NCBI GenBank assembly: GCA_026413945.1
Contig: JAOAJX010000003.1
Coordinates: 98,417 to 162,416 of the forward strand
DNA length: 64,000 bases
Source: Candidatus Iainarchaeum sp.
GTDB lineage: Archaea; Iainarchaeota; Iainarchaeia; Iainarchaeales; DTGL01
Direction of reading: 5' to 3'
This document shows positions 50,453 to 58,257 of the stretch, piece by piece. Below the pieces are notes generated by a model. That model worked only from the letters and a program-made list of their open reading frames with translations, searched no databases and was not told where the DNA came from. The first letter of the stretch is position 1. The number at the start of each line of letters is the position of its first letter. A program made the translations under genes and the position numbers.

Positions 50453-52818
50453 TTAAAAGCTTCTTTTTTGACAGTATAGAGCTTTAGTACTCCGGCACCG
50501 AGCTCAACATGTGCTATTTCAAAGTATTCACTAAGCTCTGGTATGCCAAACCAAAGTTTGGCAAACATCGAGTTGTTTAAAGAAGGACCAACTGTGCAAA
50601 GAACACTGTTGTTTAAATCTCTATAATACCACACCGGAGTTCCTGTTTGTGGGTCAGTTGCTGTTGGCTTCGATTGCCATTTTTCAGGAATTGCAATCAT
50701 TTGCTCTTTGCTAATGGCAAATTCGCCACATTTATAGTTTCCATCAATCTCTTTGCAGTTAATGCAATTTCCAAAAGCATACATTACTTTGTTCTTTGTT
50801 TTTGGATCTGTTGCAAGATTGTCTTTGTGTACATTATATGCATATATGTACAGAGATGCAAATCCTGCAAAGTTGTCGCTAGAAAGCAGCACATAATCTG
50901 GGTTATAGCGCTTTATTATGGCAAGACCTTCATTGATATCTTCAGTAACCGCAAACCTAGCATATTCGCCGTCGCTTATCTCCCAATGCAAGTTTCTATT
51001 GTCAGAGAATGGATTGCGCTCTGCTATAAAAGCTATCCAATGCCCAGAACCCCACCAATTGAATATCTTTGCTTCTTTTGGTGTATTGTCATGGATCCAC
51101 CAAAGCATTCTCTTCCACTCGGGCTCTTCTTCAATGTTTGGTGGGTGTTGTAGCATGTAGTAATAAGATGCGGCAATGCTTCCAAATAGTAAAAATGCAA
51201 TTGCCAAAAGAAGTATTCTTTTGCTGAGCATCATTTTGTTCTTCTCGAGATGTTCGATGGTGTGAAAAACCATTGCAGCAAAAAAGCCACCTGCTAAAGC
51301 CACGGGCAGGCCAAAAGAATATGTAAACTTAAGCTTGTGCCAAGCCATAAAAAGCCCAATAGCTATCCAGACAACAGCATAAGGGCTTAACCAATCATCT
51401 TTCTTTAAGAAGACCCATATTGGCGCAACAGCAAGGATTAACCAAGGGAATATTATCTGCATGTTGTATTTATAGCCAAATGTGTCTTTGCCTGCGCTTT
51501 CTTCACCTACGGTTGAGCCAAAGACACCTTTTTCAACAAATCTTTCTGAAAAAAATTTTCCAGGATCTATGATTGTTGCTGCAAGCACAAACGCAAAAGT
51601 GGCGAACAACATCATAGCGCACAATGCTCTAAAAAATAGCGTACGGTTTGGGTTATCTTTCAATGCAGCAAATATAAGGAATACAAACATAGCTAGAATC
51701 ACACTTGTGAAACCAATTGCAATATAACCACCGATCCCTGTTTTTTCTGGATCAAAAGGCACTGCACTCAGGATATAATTGCTAGCTGAATTTATCCAGC
51801 TAAGGCCTCTAAATGGCATAAGTAACGCTGTGAAAACAAGTATTGCAATTAAATAATAAAGCAAAATAGTTTTTATTCGACCTATTGCTTCCGAAGTTTT
51901 GCTACTGCTGAAAGCAAGGACAATTACAAATGGTAGTGAAAGGAATAGTATTATTGGTATCAGTGGATACATTGGCCAGCTCCACCCCATAAAAGCAAAG
52001 AAAAAGCCAGCTAAGACAGCATTTATAATCCCTTCTTTGCTAATTCCACTCTTAAGAGCCCTAAAAAAGAAAATAAAGCCAACTACAAGCCCCAAGAAGC
52101 CTAAAGAGTCATCCTCAAAGAAGCCCCCCATCGTTCTATAAGCATAGGCTTGCATTGTTGCAGTTGCAAATGCTGTCACAAAACCAACTTTTCTACCGAA
52201 AAGCTCCTTTCCGAAAAAGAACATAAGGACACTTATTATTGCACCATATAGTGCCGGCAGAACTTTTACAGTATCTACCAACAGGGCCTTGTTATACCCA
52301 TGACCAAGCGAAAATATTTTGTAAAGTGCAGCACTAAAATACCAGAAGAATCTTCCGTCAAAAGGTGTTGCCTTTTCCTCGGGTGCTAACCCAAAATAAG
52401 TGTTTGAATCAATCTCTGGTGGCGCGCCATCTCTGATAACATAACCAAGCATCCTTGTGTGATAAAAAGAATCAAACTCAAAAAAATAGTCGTAGCCAGG
52501 TTGCACGTTGTAGCATCTTATGGTGTACGCCAGAAGGAATATAAAGAAGAGGATCAACGCTGCTTTTTTATCAAGCCCAAAATAGCACATAAGAACTATT
52601 AAAAGCGCTCCAATAAATATTGCCTGAAAAAAAACAAGATAGTAAAGACCAGAGGAAACAAGCAACCCAAAAAGCAAAATCAATATAACAATAATGATCG
52701 CCATTAAATTAAGGAACATTGTGGGCTTGAATGTAAAGCCAATGTTATTTATTTCACTTTTCATGGCATAGGCTTCCTTTAAATCTGCCTTTTCTTCACT
52801 GCGCTTCTTCCTTGACAT
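50449..52818 (-). CDS. aglB: Dolichyl-(di)phosphooligosaccharide-protein glycotransferase (AglB, STT3 family)
   Basis: 789 residues from ATG 52818, preceded by GGGTGTGT. N-terminal half has about 13 membrane helices. The first-loop motif is EFDSFYHTRM (metal-binding Asp), the EL5 region contains STVGEES (Glu for the amide site), and a soluble C-terminal domain of about 210 residues follows. The hallmark WWDYG sequon pocket reads WWGSG at residues 588-592 (51043-51057). The enzyme transfers the lipid-linked glycan to Asn in N-x-S/T sites outside the membrane. It heads a five-gene N-glycosylation operon. Confidence 0.92.
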   Translation of the reverse strand: MSRKKRSEEKADLKEAYAMKSEINNIGFTFKPTMFLNLMAIIIVILILLFGLLVSSGLYYLVFFQAIFIGALLIVLMCYFGLDKKAALILFFIFLLAYTIRCYNVQPGYDYFFEFDSFYHTRMLGYVIRDGAPPEIDSNTYFGLAPEEKATPFDGRFFWYFSAALYKIFSLGHGYNKALLVDTVKVLPALYGAIISVLMFFFGKELFGRKVGFVTAFATATMQAYAYRTMGGFFEDDSLGFLGLVVGFIFFFRALKSGISKEGIINAVLAGFFFAFMGWSWPMYPLIPIILFLSLPFVIVLAFSSSKTSEAIGRIKTILLYYLIAILVFTALLMPFRGLSWINSASNYILSAVPFDPEKTGIGGYIAIGFTSVILAMFVFLIFAALKDNPNRTLFFRALCAMMLFATFAFVLAATIIDPGKFFSERFVEKGVFGSTVGEESAGKDTFGYKYNMQIIFPWLILAVAPIWVFLKKDDWLSPYAVVWIAIGLFMAWHKLKFTYSFGLPVALAGGFFAAMVFHTIEHLEKNKMMLSKRILLLAIAFLLFGSIAASYYYMLQHPPNIEEEPEWKRMLWWIHDNTPKEAKIFNWWGSGHWIAFIAERNPFSDNRNLHWEISDGEYARFAVTEDINEGLAIIKRYNPDYVLLSSDNFAGFASLYIYAYNVHKDNLATDPKTKNKVMYAFGNCINCKEIDGNYKCGEFAISKEQMIAIPEKWQSKPTATDPQTGTPVWYYRDLNNSVLCTVGPSLNNSMFAKLWFGIPELSEYFEIAHVELGAGVLKLYTVKKEAFK

Positions 52819-52907
52819 ACACACCCCGAACAAATAGAAATAAGAATATTAATTAAAAACTAACCATTAAGCCATAATTAGACTATCAACGACTTAAAAA
52901 ATTCTTT

Positions 52908-53408
52908 TCACTTTCTTTTAACCAAACTTTCTTCAGCTTTTATGAAGTCCTTGTAACGTTTTTCAATTCTTTCGATCTCCTCAATTATTCTGCGATGCTT
53001 TTTTTCAAGTTTTTCTGGGACTTGCCTTTTTTTCTTTGTTAGGTAATCGTATATAGCTTCATGTAATGCATCCACTGCTAAGAGAGAACAATGCACTTTT
53101 ACCGGTGGCAAGCCTTTAAGTTCTTCAACTATTCTTTCGTTCGAAAGTTCAATAAGTTCTTCAATTGTTTTGCCTTTTGCGATTGTGCTTACTACTGAAG
53201 AGGTAGCTATAGCAGCAACACACCCAAAAGTGCGCCATTTGGCATCCTTTATTATTTCTCGGCCTTTTTTGTCTTTACCAACTTTGATGTAAAGCCACAT
53301 AACATCTCCGCAGACAATGTTGCCAACTTTGCCAACACCATCAGCACCTTTTATTTCACCCATATTTTGTGGGCTCTTAAAGTGCTTCATTGCTTTTTCG
53401 CTATACAC
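52908..53408 (-). CDS. iscU: IscU/NifU-type iron-sulphur scaffold protein
   Basis: 166 residues from GTG 53408, preceded by GGTGGTTAA. SUF/Isc scaffold core: YSEKAMKHFKSPQNMGEIKGADGVG, then the three cluster ligands in NIVCGD, TFGCVAAIATSS and KVHCSLLAVDALHEAI. A Lys-rich helical C-terminal tail of about 35 residues is an add-on. Builds Fe-S clusters using sulphur from the adjacent desulphurase. Downstream of iscS by 15 nt. Confidence 0.94.
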   Translation of the reverse strand: MYSEKAMKHFKSPQNMGEIKGADGVGKVGNIVCGDVMWLYIKVGKDKKGREIIKDAKWRTFGCVAAIATSSVVSTIAKGKTIEELIELSNERIVEELKGLPPVKVHCSLLAVDALHEAIYDYLTKKKRQVPEKLEKKHRRIIEEIERIEKRYKDFIKAEESLVKRK

Positions 53409-53423
53409 TTAACCACCAACCAA

Positions 53424-54569
53424 TTATTTCCAAAAAGGACTCATGCGTCTAAGTTCGTTTATTACTTCAGGCAAAACCTCACAAAAAATTTCAACTTCCT
53501 TTTCATTATTGTAGCGCCCCAGTGTAACTCTAAGCGAGCCATGTGCTTCACTTGGCTTTCTGCCTATTGCAAGCAATACGTGACTTGGCTCAAGCTTTGG
53601 TGAGCTACAAGCTGAGCCAGTGCTTGCAAAAATGCCATGTTCACTTAATTTCATAACAATGCTCTCGCCTTCAACAAATCTGAATGAAAAATTTGCGTTA
53701 TTCGGAAGCCGCTGCTTAGGGTGGCCATTCAGCAAAGTTTCAGGTATATCTAGGGCTTTCCCAATTATTCTGTCTCTCATTCTTGCTTGCCTTTTGCTTT
53801 CTTTAGGCATCTCTTTGAGCACAAGCTCCATTGCTTTAACAAAGCCAACTATACCTGCTACATTTTCAGTGCCTGATCTTAAGCCGAACTCATGGCCCCC
53901 ACCGTGAAGTAATGGTTCTATCTTTACATCATTTCTTTTCATTAGAAGACCAACGCCTTTTGGACCATAAATTTTATGTGATGAAAGCGAAAGCATGCTT
54001 ATTTTCTTGGTGTTAAGAGGTATTTTGCCAAAGGCTTGAACAGCATCGCTATGCATTGCAACCCCTTTTTCTTGACAAATCTTTGCAATTTCTTTTATGG
54101 GCTCTATGGTGCCAATCTCATTATTTGCGTACATCACAGAAACAAGAAATGTCTTTCTGTCTATAGCCTTTTCAAGAGCTTTTAGGTCAACAACGCCGTA
54201 TTTATCTACTGGAACATATGTTACCTTAAAGCCGTTTTCTTTGAGCCATTCTGCAGTATTTAATACGCAGTGATGCTCTATTGCTGACACCACAAGGTGG
54301 TTTTGCCCATTTTTTTTGGCTTCAAATGCAAGCCCCTTGATTGCAAGGTTGTTGGCTTCAGTAGCTGATGAACAAAAAATAATCTCTTCTCGAGCACACT
54401 TAAGAATTCTTGCTGCCTTTTCTCTAGCGCTTTCAAGGGCTTTTTTTGCCTCAATACCTTTGCTATGCAGCGATGAAGCATTGCCGTACTTTTTACAAAA
54501 AAATGGAAGCATGGATTTTAATACTTCTGATCTTACCATGGTGGTTGCGGCATTATCAAAATAAATCAC
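53424..54569 (-). CDS. iscS: Cysteine desulphurase (IscS/NifS)
   Basis: 381 residues from GTG 54569, preceded by GGTG and overlapping the regulator stop by 1 nt; GTG 54578 is the alternative. IYFDNAATTMVRSEVLKSM, SATEANNLAIKG, the AIEHHCVLN His, and PLP-Lys in SSHKIYGPKGVG near residue 200. RSGTENVAGIVGF and the catalytic-loop SACSSPKLEPSHVL follow. Abstracts sulphur from cysteine and passes it to IscU. Part of the arsR-like-iscS-iscU operon. Confidence 0.95.
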   Translation of the reverse strand: MIYFDNAATTMVRSEVLKSMLPFFCKKYGNASSLHSKGIEAKKALESAREKAARILKCAREEIIFCSSATEANNLAIKGLAFEAKKNGQNHLVVSAIEHHCVLNTAEWLKENGFKVTYVPVDKYGVVDLKALEKAIDRKTFLVSVMYANNEIGTIEPIKEIAKICQEKGVAMHSDAVQAFGKIPLNTKKISMLSLSSHKIYGPKGVGLLMKRNDVKIEPLLHGGGHEFGLRSGTENVAGIVGFVKAMELVLKEMPKESKRQARMRDRIIGKALDIPETLLNGHPKQRLPNNANFSFRFVEGESIVMKLSEHGIFASTGSACSSPKLEPSHVLLAIGRKPSEAHGSLRVTLGRYNNEKEVEIFCEVLPEVINELRRMSPFWK

Positions 54570-54886
54570 TAAAAACACCTTCTGCCTTTATTGCATTTTT
54601 TTCTTACATGTTCTTCTATTATGTCAAAAAGATTGCCTTCCTTTTTTACATCATTTAGTATACTTTTAGTTAACACATATATGTTGCTCTTTCCATCCCT
54701 TTTACTTTTAACAAATCCGCATTCCTTAAGACGCCTTAGCGCATGCGATACTTTGCTTCTCTCTTCACCCAGACTTTCACTCAATTCTTTTACGCTCATG
54801 CTTTTGCTATGTAGCGAAGCAATTATTTTTATCCTCAAATCGCTTGAAAGAACCCTAAAGCATTTTGAATATGGTTTATGCTTCAT
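54569..54886 (-). CDS. ArsR-like winged-helix regulator of the isc operon
   Basis: 105 residues from ATG 54886; GTG 54904 would extend it over its own palindrome. Winged helix: CFRVLSSDLRIKIIASLHSKSMSVKELSESLGEERSKVSHALRRLKECGFVKSKRDGKSNIYVL. Cys residues near the N-terminus (CFRVLSS), in the recognition-helix region (KECGF) and in the C-terminal pair CNKGRRC could bind a metal or Fe-S cluster. It is the first gene of the iscS-iscU operon, so an autorepressor that reads cluster or metal status is the natural inference. Confidence 0.75.
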   Translation of the reverse strand: MKHKPYSKCFRVLSSDLRIKIIASLHSKSMSVKELSESLGEERSKVSHALRRLKECGFVKSKRDGKSNIYVLTKSILNDVKKEGNLFDIIEEHVRKKCNKGRRCF

Positions 54887-54907
54887 ATGTGAATTTACTT
54901 TCACATA
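54886..54907 (-). promoter_or_regulatory. Palindromic operator overlapping the isc operon start
   Basis: Plus-strand TATGTGAA, a 6-nt spacer TTTACT, then TTCACATA: a perfect 8-bp inverted repeat. It overlaps the ATG at 54886. A TATA-like ATTAAAAACT read on the minus strand lies at 54909-54918, so the palindrome spans the likely start of transcription. Confidence 0.6.
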
Positions 54908-54952
54908 AGTTTTTAATTATATCTATGCAAGATAGAATTGGATGGCTTTTGT

Positions 54953-55591
54953 ATGGATTCACTTTTTTTGGATTACAAAAGGTTTGAACCAATTATAAAA
55001 AAACAACTTCGCGAATTCAAGGAAAATTGGCAAAGCGAGAAAGCAATTTTTGAAGAGCTGATATTTTGCCTTCTTACGCCGCAAAGCAAGGCACTTAAAT
55101 GTGATCTTTGTGTAAAAGAGCTCCTTTCCAAAGATCCCGGTGATTGGAACACCTCTTTTGTTGAAAAAATTCTGAAAAAAGGCTCCAGATTTTACCGGCA
55201 AAAAGCAAAAAATGTGCTTATTGCTAGGGATCTTTTCTATTCTAATGGCAAATATTCCATAAAAAGGATTTTGATTGAGAATGGTATCGAAAAAGATAAA
55301 TTAAAAGTTAGAGACTGGCTTGTAAAAAACATTCGTGGCCTTGGTATGAAAGAAGCTAGCCATTTTCTTAGAAACATCGGCTTTTACGATGGCATTGCAA
55401 TAATTGACAGACACATATTGAAAAATATGTTTGAATATGGAATAATAAAAGATATTCCAAAAACTATCAGCAAAAAGAAATACATTGTTATGGAAAATGC
55501 TTTGAGGAATTTTAGTGAGAGAAAAAAGATTCCTATGGAGGCTCTAGACCTTCTGTTCTGGGCCAAAAAAACAGGCTTTGTTTTTAAATAA
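54953..55591 (+). CDS. ogg: HhH-GPD DNA glycosylase/lyase (Ogg2/AGOG-like)
   Basis: 212 residues from ATG 54953. Helix-hairpin-helix glycosylase of the archaeal 8-oxoguanine family: FEELIFCLLTPQSKAL near residue 40, IRGLGMKEASHFLRNIGF with the catalytic Lys near residue 130, and GIAIIDRHILKNM with the catalytic Asp near residue 148. Length (about 210) matches Ogg2. Removes oxidised guanine and nicks the abasic site. Divergent from the isc regulator gene. Confidence 0.88.
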   Translation: MDSLFLDYKRFEPIIKKQLREFKENWQSEKAIFEELIFCLLTPQSKALKCDLCVKELLSKDPGDWNTSFVEKILKKGSRFYRQKAKNVLIARDLFYSNGKYSIKRILIENGIEKDKLKVRDWLVKNIRGLGMKEASHFLRNIGFYDGIAIIDRHILKNMFEYGIIKDIPKTISKKKYIVMENALRNFSERKKIPMEALDLLFWAKKTGFVFK

Positions 55592-55593
55592 AA

Positions 55594-56112
55594 CTATCTC
55601 CTCGTAAAAATTACTCTAATATTTTCAGGATTTTTAATTCCCATTGCTGTGCCAATCTTTAACGCAACCTCTCCAAGATTTTTCTCTTCTTGCTCAAAAG
55701 CACTTCTCTGCCAAGAGTTTGTTTTTTCACTAGTCCTGACAAAGCCGTCCCTTATAATTTCCTCAATTTGAACAGGGAAAATTATTGCTACGGTTTTGTC
55801 TCCTTTCTTGTGAAAGCTAAGTCCAACGGTTAGATGTACGCGTTGATCACTAATGTTTCCTGTTTTTACCTCTACAGTTTTTCTTAAGAGGTGCACTGGT
55901 TCCGCGCCAAATTTTGGTTGTGTCCTTAGAAATTTCTTTGGCAGGTTTGATGGAAGAAAAGTTTCCCAACCCAAAAAAGAAATTGGCTTTTTTCTGGTGC
56001 GCCTAGATGCAAGATTTAATCTGGCTTGAGCAGCAGCACCAACAACTTTTCTTGCAGCAACACCAATTTTTCTAAAAGGCCTTGGCTTTGCATGTCCCGC
56101 TGGGCTTTTCAT
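55594..56112 (-). CDS. Small basic protein of unknown function next to 5S rRNA
   Basis: 172 residues from ATG 56112, preceded by GGTGG. Very basic N-terminal tail (about 40 residues with AKPRPFRKIGVAARK and RRTRKKP), then a mixed alpha/beta domain with VHLTVGLSFHKKGDKTVAIIFPVQIEEIIRDGF. The C-terminus reads ALKIGTAMGIKNPENIRVIFTRR. No family recognised. It lies 22 nt downstream of the 5S gene on the same strand. Confidence 0.55.
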   Translation of the reverse strand: MKSPAGHAKPRPFRKIGVAARKVVGAAAQARLNLASRRTRKKPISFLGWETFLPSNLPKKFLRTQPKFGAEPVHLLRKTVEVKTGNISDQRVHLTVGLSFHKKGDKTVAIIFPVQIEEIIRDGFVRTSEKTNSWQRSAFEQEEKNLGEVALKIGTAMGIKNPENIRVIFTRR

Positions 56113-56134
56113 TGAAGCCACCTTCAGTCAGAGC

Positions 56135-56252
56135 GGTTGGCAGCTTGCAGGATGCTCCATGCAAAAGCACAGCGCAATCCACGCCCACGCGGGTCTTAAC
56201 TTCCGGGTTCGGAATGAGACCGGGTGTTTCACCCGCTGTATGGCCGCCAACC
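56135..56252 (-). rRNA. rrf: 5S ribosomal RNA
   Basis: The minus strand shows the archaeal 5S sequence: GGTTGGCGGCC start, ACCCGGTCTCATTCCGAACCCGG middle (5S-specific), and a 3' end GCTGCCAACC that pairs with the 5' end over GGTTGGC. Length about 118 nt. There is no 16S or 23S in the window, so this copy is not in an rRNA operon here. Confidence 0.93.
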
Positions 56253-56309
56253 AAAATAATTGTATTTAGAAACCTTTAAAAACATTGAGAATTGATGTGC
56301 TGTTTTAAT

Positions 56310-56864
56310 TCAAATTTTGTTGCGCTTCTTTGCCACAGACTTGACTATTTTTGCTGCTTTGTTAAGCCCTTTTTGAAGTAATTTTTCTGTCTTTGCGCCG
56401 GCACATATTATTTTCCCATTTTTGAACAATAAAAGAGTCAGCTTTGGCTCATATATGCGAACTATTGCACCAGGAAATTGCTCTGGTTCATACTCAACGT
56501 TATCAAGATTAAGAGCCGCTTTAAAAAGGTCAACATCTTGGTTTAAGCTAGCTGTTGCTACAAGGTTTACTATAGTATATTTTACTTTTGTTATTGGCTT
56601 TATGCTTGGTTGTATATCATGTATAAGCTTTGATGCTTTTTTTATTCCTAGAGCAATTTCTTTTTCACTAGCCGCGCCACTGCATATTGTCTTGCCATTC
56701 TTGAAGAGAAGCATTGAAACCTTCGGTTCCTTAAGTTTAAGTATTGCACCAGGAAACTGCTCTGGTTCATACTCTATGTCTGGGCTTGCCATGGCCAAAT
56801 TATAAAGATCCAGCGTTCCATTAAATGAGGCAGATGCAACAAGATTAACAATCCTATATTTCAT
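56310..56864 (-). CDS. tbp: TATA-binding protein
   Basis: 184 residues from ATG 56864; the longer frame starts with GTG 56873. Two direct repeats of about 90 residues: KYRIVNLVASASFNG / KYTIVNLVATASLNQ, then EPEQFPGAILKLKEPKVSMLLFKNGKTICSGA and the matching EPEQFPGAIVRIYEPKLTLLLFKNGKIICAGA. Binds the promoter TATA element and recruits TFB and RNA polymerase. The Lys-rich C-terminal tail is an addition. Confidence 0.97.
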   Translation of the reverse strand: MKYRIVNLVASASFNGTLDLYNLAMASPDIEYEPEQFPGAILKLKEPKVSMLLFKNGKTICSGAASEKEIALGIKKASKLIHDIQPSIKPITKVKYTIVNLVATASLNQDVDLFKAALNLDNVEYEPEQFPGAIVRIYEPKLTLLLFKNGKIICAGAKTEKLLQKGLNKAAKIVKSVAKKRNKI

Positions 56865-56973
56865 AACAATCACGCCTTAAGCAGCTTATTAAAAAAGCAT
56901 GAGAAACATTTTTAAACCCTTTATAAACCATTTAAAAAGATTCTCTTACATTTTTTTAGTCTCGTGGGACGCT

Positions 56974-56983
56974 ATTTTAAATA
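56974..56983 (+). promoter_or_regulatory. Promoter of the L21e-rpoF-DUF655-ksgA operon
   Basis: ATTTTAAATA about 70 nt before ATG 57045, giving a leader of about 40 nt that contains GGTGAT at 57036-57041, 3 nt before the start. Confidence 0.5.
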
Positions 56984-57044
56984 GTTTTCCATGAAGAATT
57001 ATTTTATTCTAAAATGTTTGGGTAGAGGTAAGATTGGTGATTTT

Positions 57045-57344
57045 ATGACTGGGAAAAGATCAAGAGGACAGAGGTCAAAAACAAGGCATAAGTTAAGAGC
57101 ACCAAAGAAAGAACTGACAATAAATAAGATTCTTTCAAAACCAGCTATAGATTCAACAGTGCAAATAAACATCAATAGCTCTTTTCATCATGGTCTTCCG
57201 CATCCAAGGTTTCAAGGGATAACAGGCAAAGTAGTTGCTTATAGGGGCGAAGGAGTAGAAGTTAAGATTCATGATGGAAAGAAAGAAAAATTGATTGTAA
57301 CCCATCCAGTGCACCTTAAAGTATTGGAGGTGGGCAAAAAATGA
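57045..57344 (+). CDS. rpl21e: 50S ribosomal protein L21e
   Basis: 99 residues from ATG 57045, 3 nt after GGTGAT; the frame from 56991 is not supported. Basic N-terminus with the SRGQRSKTRHKLR start typical of L21e, then ININSSFHHGLPHPRFQGITGKVV and HPVHLKVL. First gene of a conserved archaeal operon with rpoF, DUF655 and ksgA, overlapping rpoF by 4 nt. Confidence 0.96.
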   Translation: MTGKRSRGQRSKTRHKLRAPKKELTINKILSKPAIDSTVQININSSFHHGLPHPRFQGITGKVVAYRGEGVEVKIHDGKKEKLIVTHPVHLKVLEVGKK

Positions 57345-57691
57345 TTGGCGAGCAACTAATATCTAGGGAACCCGTAACACTTTCAAAGGCAAAGAACCTT
57401 TTGGAAAAAAGAAAGCTCGATTCAGAGCTTAGCTATGAGCAAGAAGAAGCATTAAAATATGCAAAGATTTTTTCAAAAGTCACCAAAAAGCAACGCGACA
57501 AAATAATGGAAGAGTTAAATAAGCTTGGCAAAATAAGGCCTGAACTAGCAGTGAAGATTGTAGACATACTGCCGCAAGACATTGAAATACTGCGCCTTCT
57601 TCCTGACAAAAAAGATGAACTTAAAGATGAAGACCTTGAAGCTGTGCTTCAGATTATAAAAAAATATGGGCCTAAAAAGAAGGAGAGTTGA
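57341..57691 (+). CDS. rpoF: DNA-directed RNA polymerase subunit F (Rpo4)
   Basis: 116 residues. SREPVTLSKAKNLLEKRK at the start, EQEEALKYAKIFSKVTKKQRDKIMEELNKLGKIRPELAVKIVDILPQDIEILRLLPDKK in the middle, the family's HRDC-like helical fold. Forms the stalk with Rpo7. Translationally coupled to L21e (4-nt overlap) and to DUF655 (TGATG). Confidence 0.92.
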   Translation: MIGEQLISREPVTLSKAKNLLEKRKLDSELSYEQEEALKYAKIFSKVTKKQRDKIMEELNKLGKIRPELAVKIVDILPQDIEILRLLPDKKDELKDEDLEAVLQIIKKYGPKKKES

Positions 57692-58254
57692 TGGATAGCG
57701 AAAATATTTTTATGGAAGAGCACGCTTTAGTGCTTGAATACACAGCAAAAGGCAGAGGTAAAACTGCCGATGCAAATGCTCAAGTATTGGGCACAAAATA
57801 CTTTACGCTTCTTGAGGTTTTACCTACGCGTGGGCTCAATGTATTTGAGAAAATATATGTTGGCAAAGATAAAAGGGATGCAATTGCCTCAGTGAAAAGG
57901 CGAATAAGCTATGATGATTTGAGCGGCAATGCAAAAACAGAGCTTGAAGCAGCTATAGAAAAAATTATTGAAAGTGATATAAAGAGGTTTTTGGATTTCT
58001 TTAACAATTCTGCTCCAATTAGTGTTAGAATGCATCAGCTTGAGCTTCTGCCAGGCATTGGCAAAAAGCATCTCAATCAGATCCTTTCTGAAAGGGAAAA
58101 AAGGCCTTTTGATTCTTTTGAAGATATAGAGAAAAGGATACCACTTTTGCCAAACCCAAAAAAACTGATCGTTAAGCGCATAATAGCCGAGCTTACATCG
58201 CCTGATGAGAAGCATTATATATTTGTGAGACCATATAAGAAAAAGCGGTTTTAA
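57691..58254 (+). CDS. DUF655 family RNA-binding protein
   Basis: 187 residues from ATG 57691. N-terminal DUF655 beta domain (EEHALVLEYTAKGRGKTADANAQVLGTKYFTLLEVLP...FEKIYVGKDKRDAI), then a helix-hairpin-helix part (HQLELLPGIGKKHLNQILSEREKRPFDSFEDIEKRI). Found in archaea between rpoF and ksgA, as here. Probably binds nucleic acid and links transcription and rRNA maturation; not experimentally assigned to my knowledge. Confidence 0.9.
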   Translation: MDSENIFMEEHALVLEYTAKGRGKTADANAQVLGTKYFTLLEVLPTRGLNVFEKIYVGKDKRDAIASVKRRISYDDLSGNAKTELEAAIEKIIESDIKRFLDFFNNSAPISVRMHQLELLPGIGKKHLNQILSEREKRPFDSFEDIEKRIPLLPNPKKLIVKRIIAELTSPDEKHYIFVRPYKKKRF

Positions 58255-58257
58255 GTT

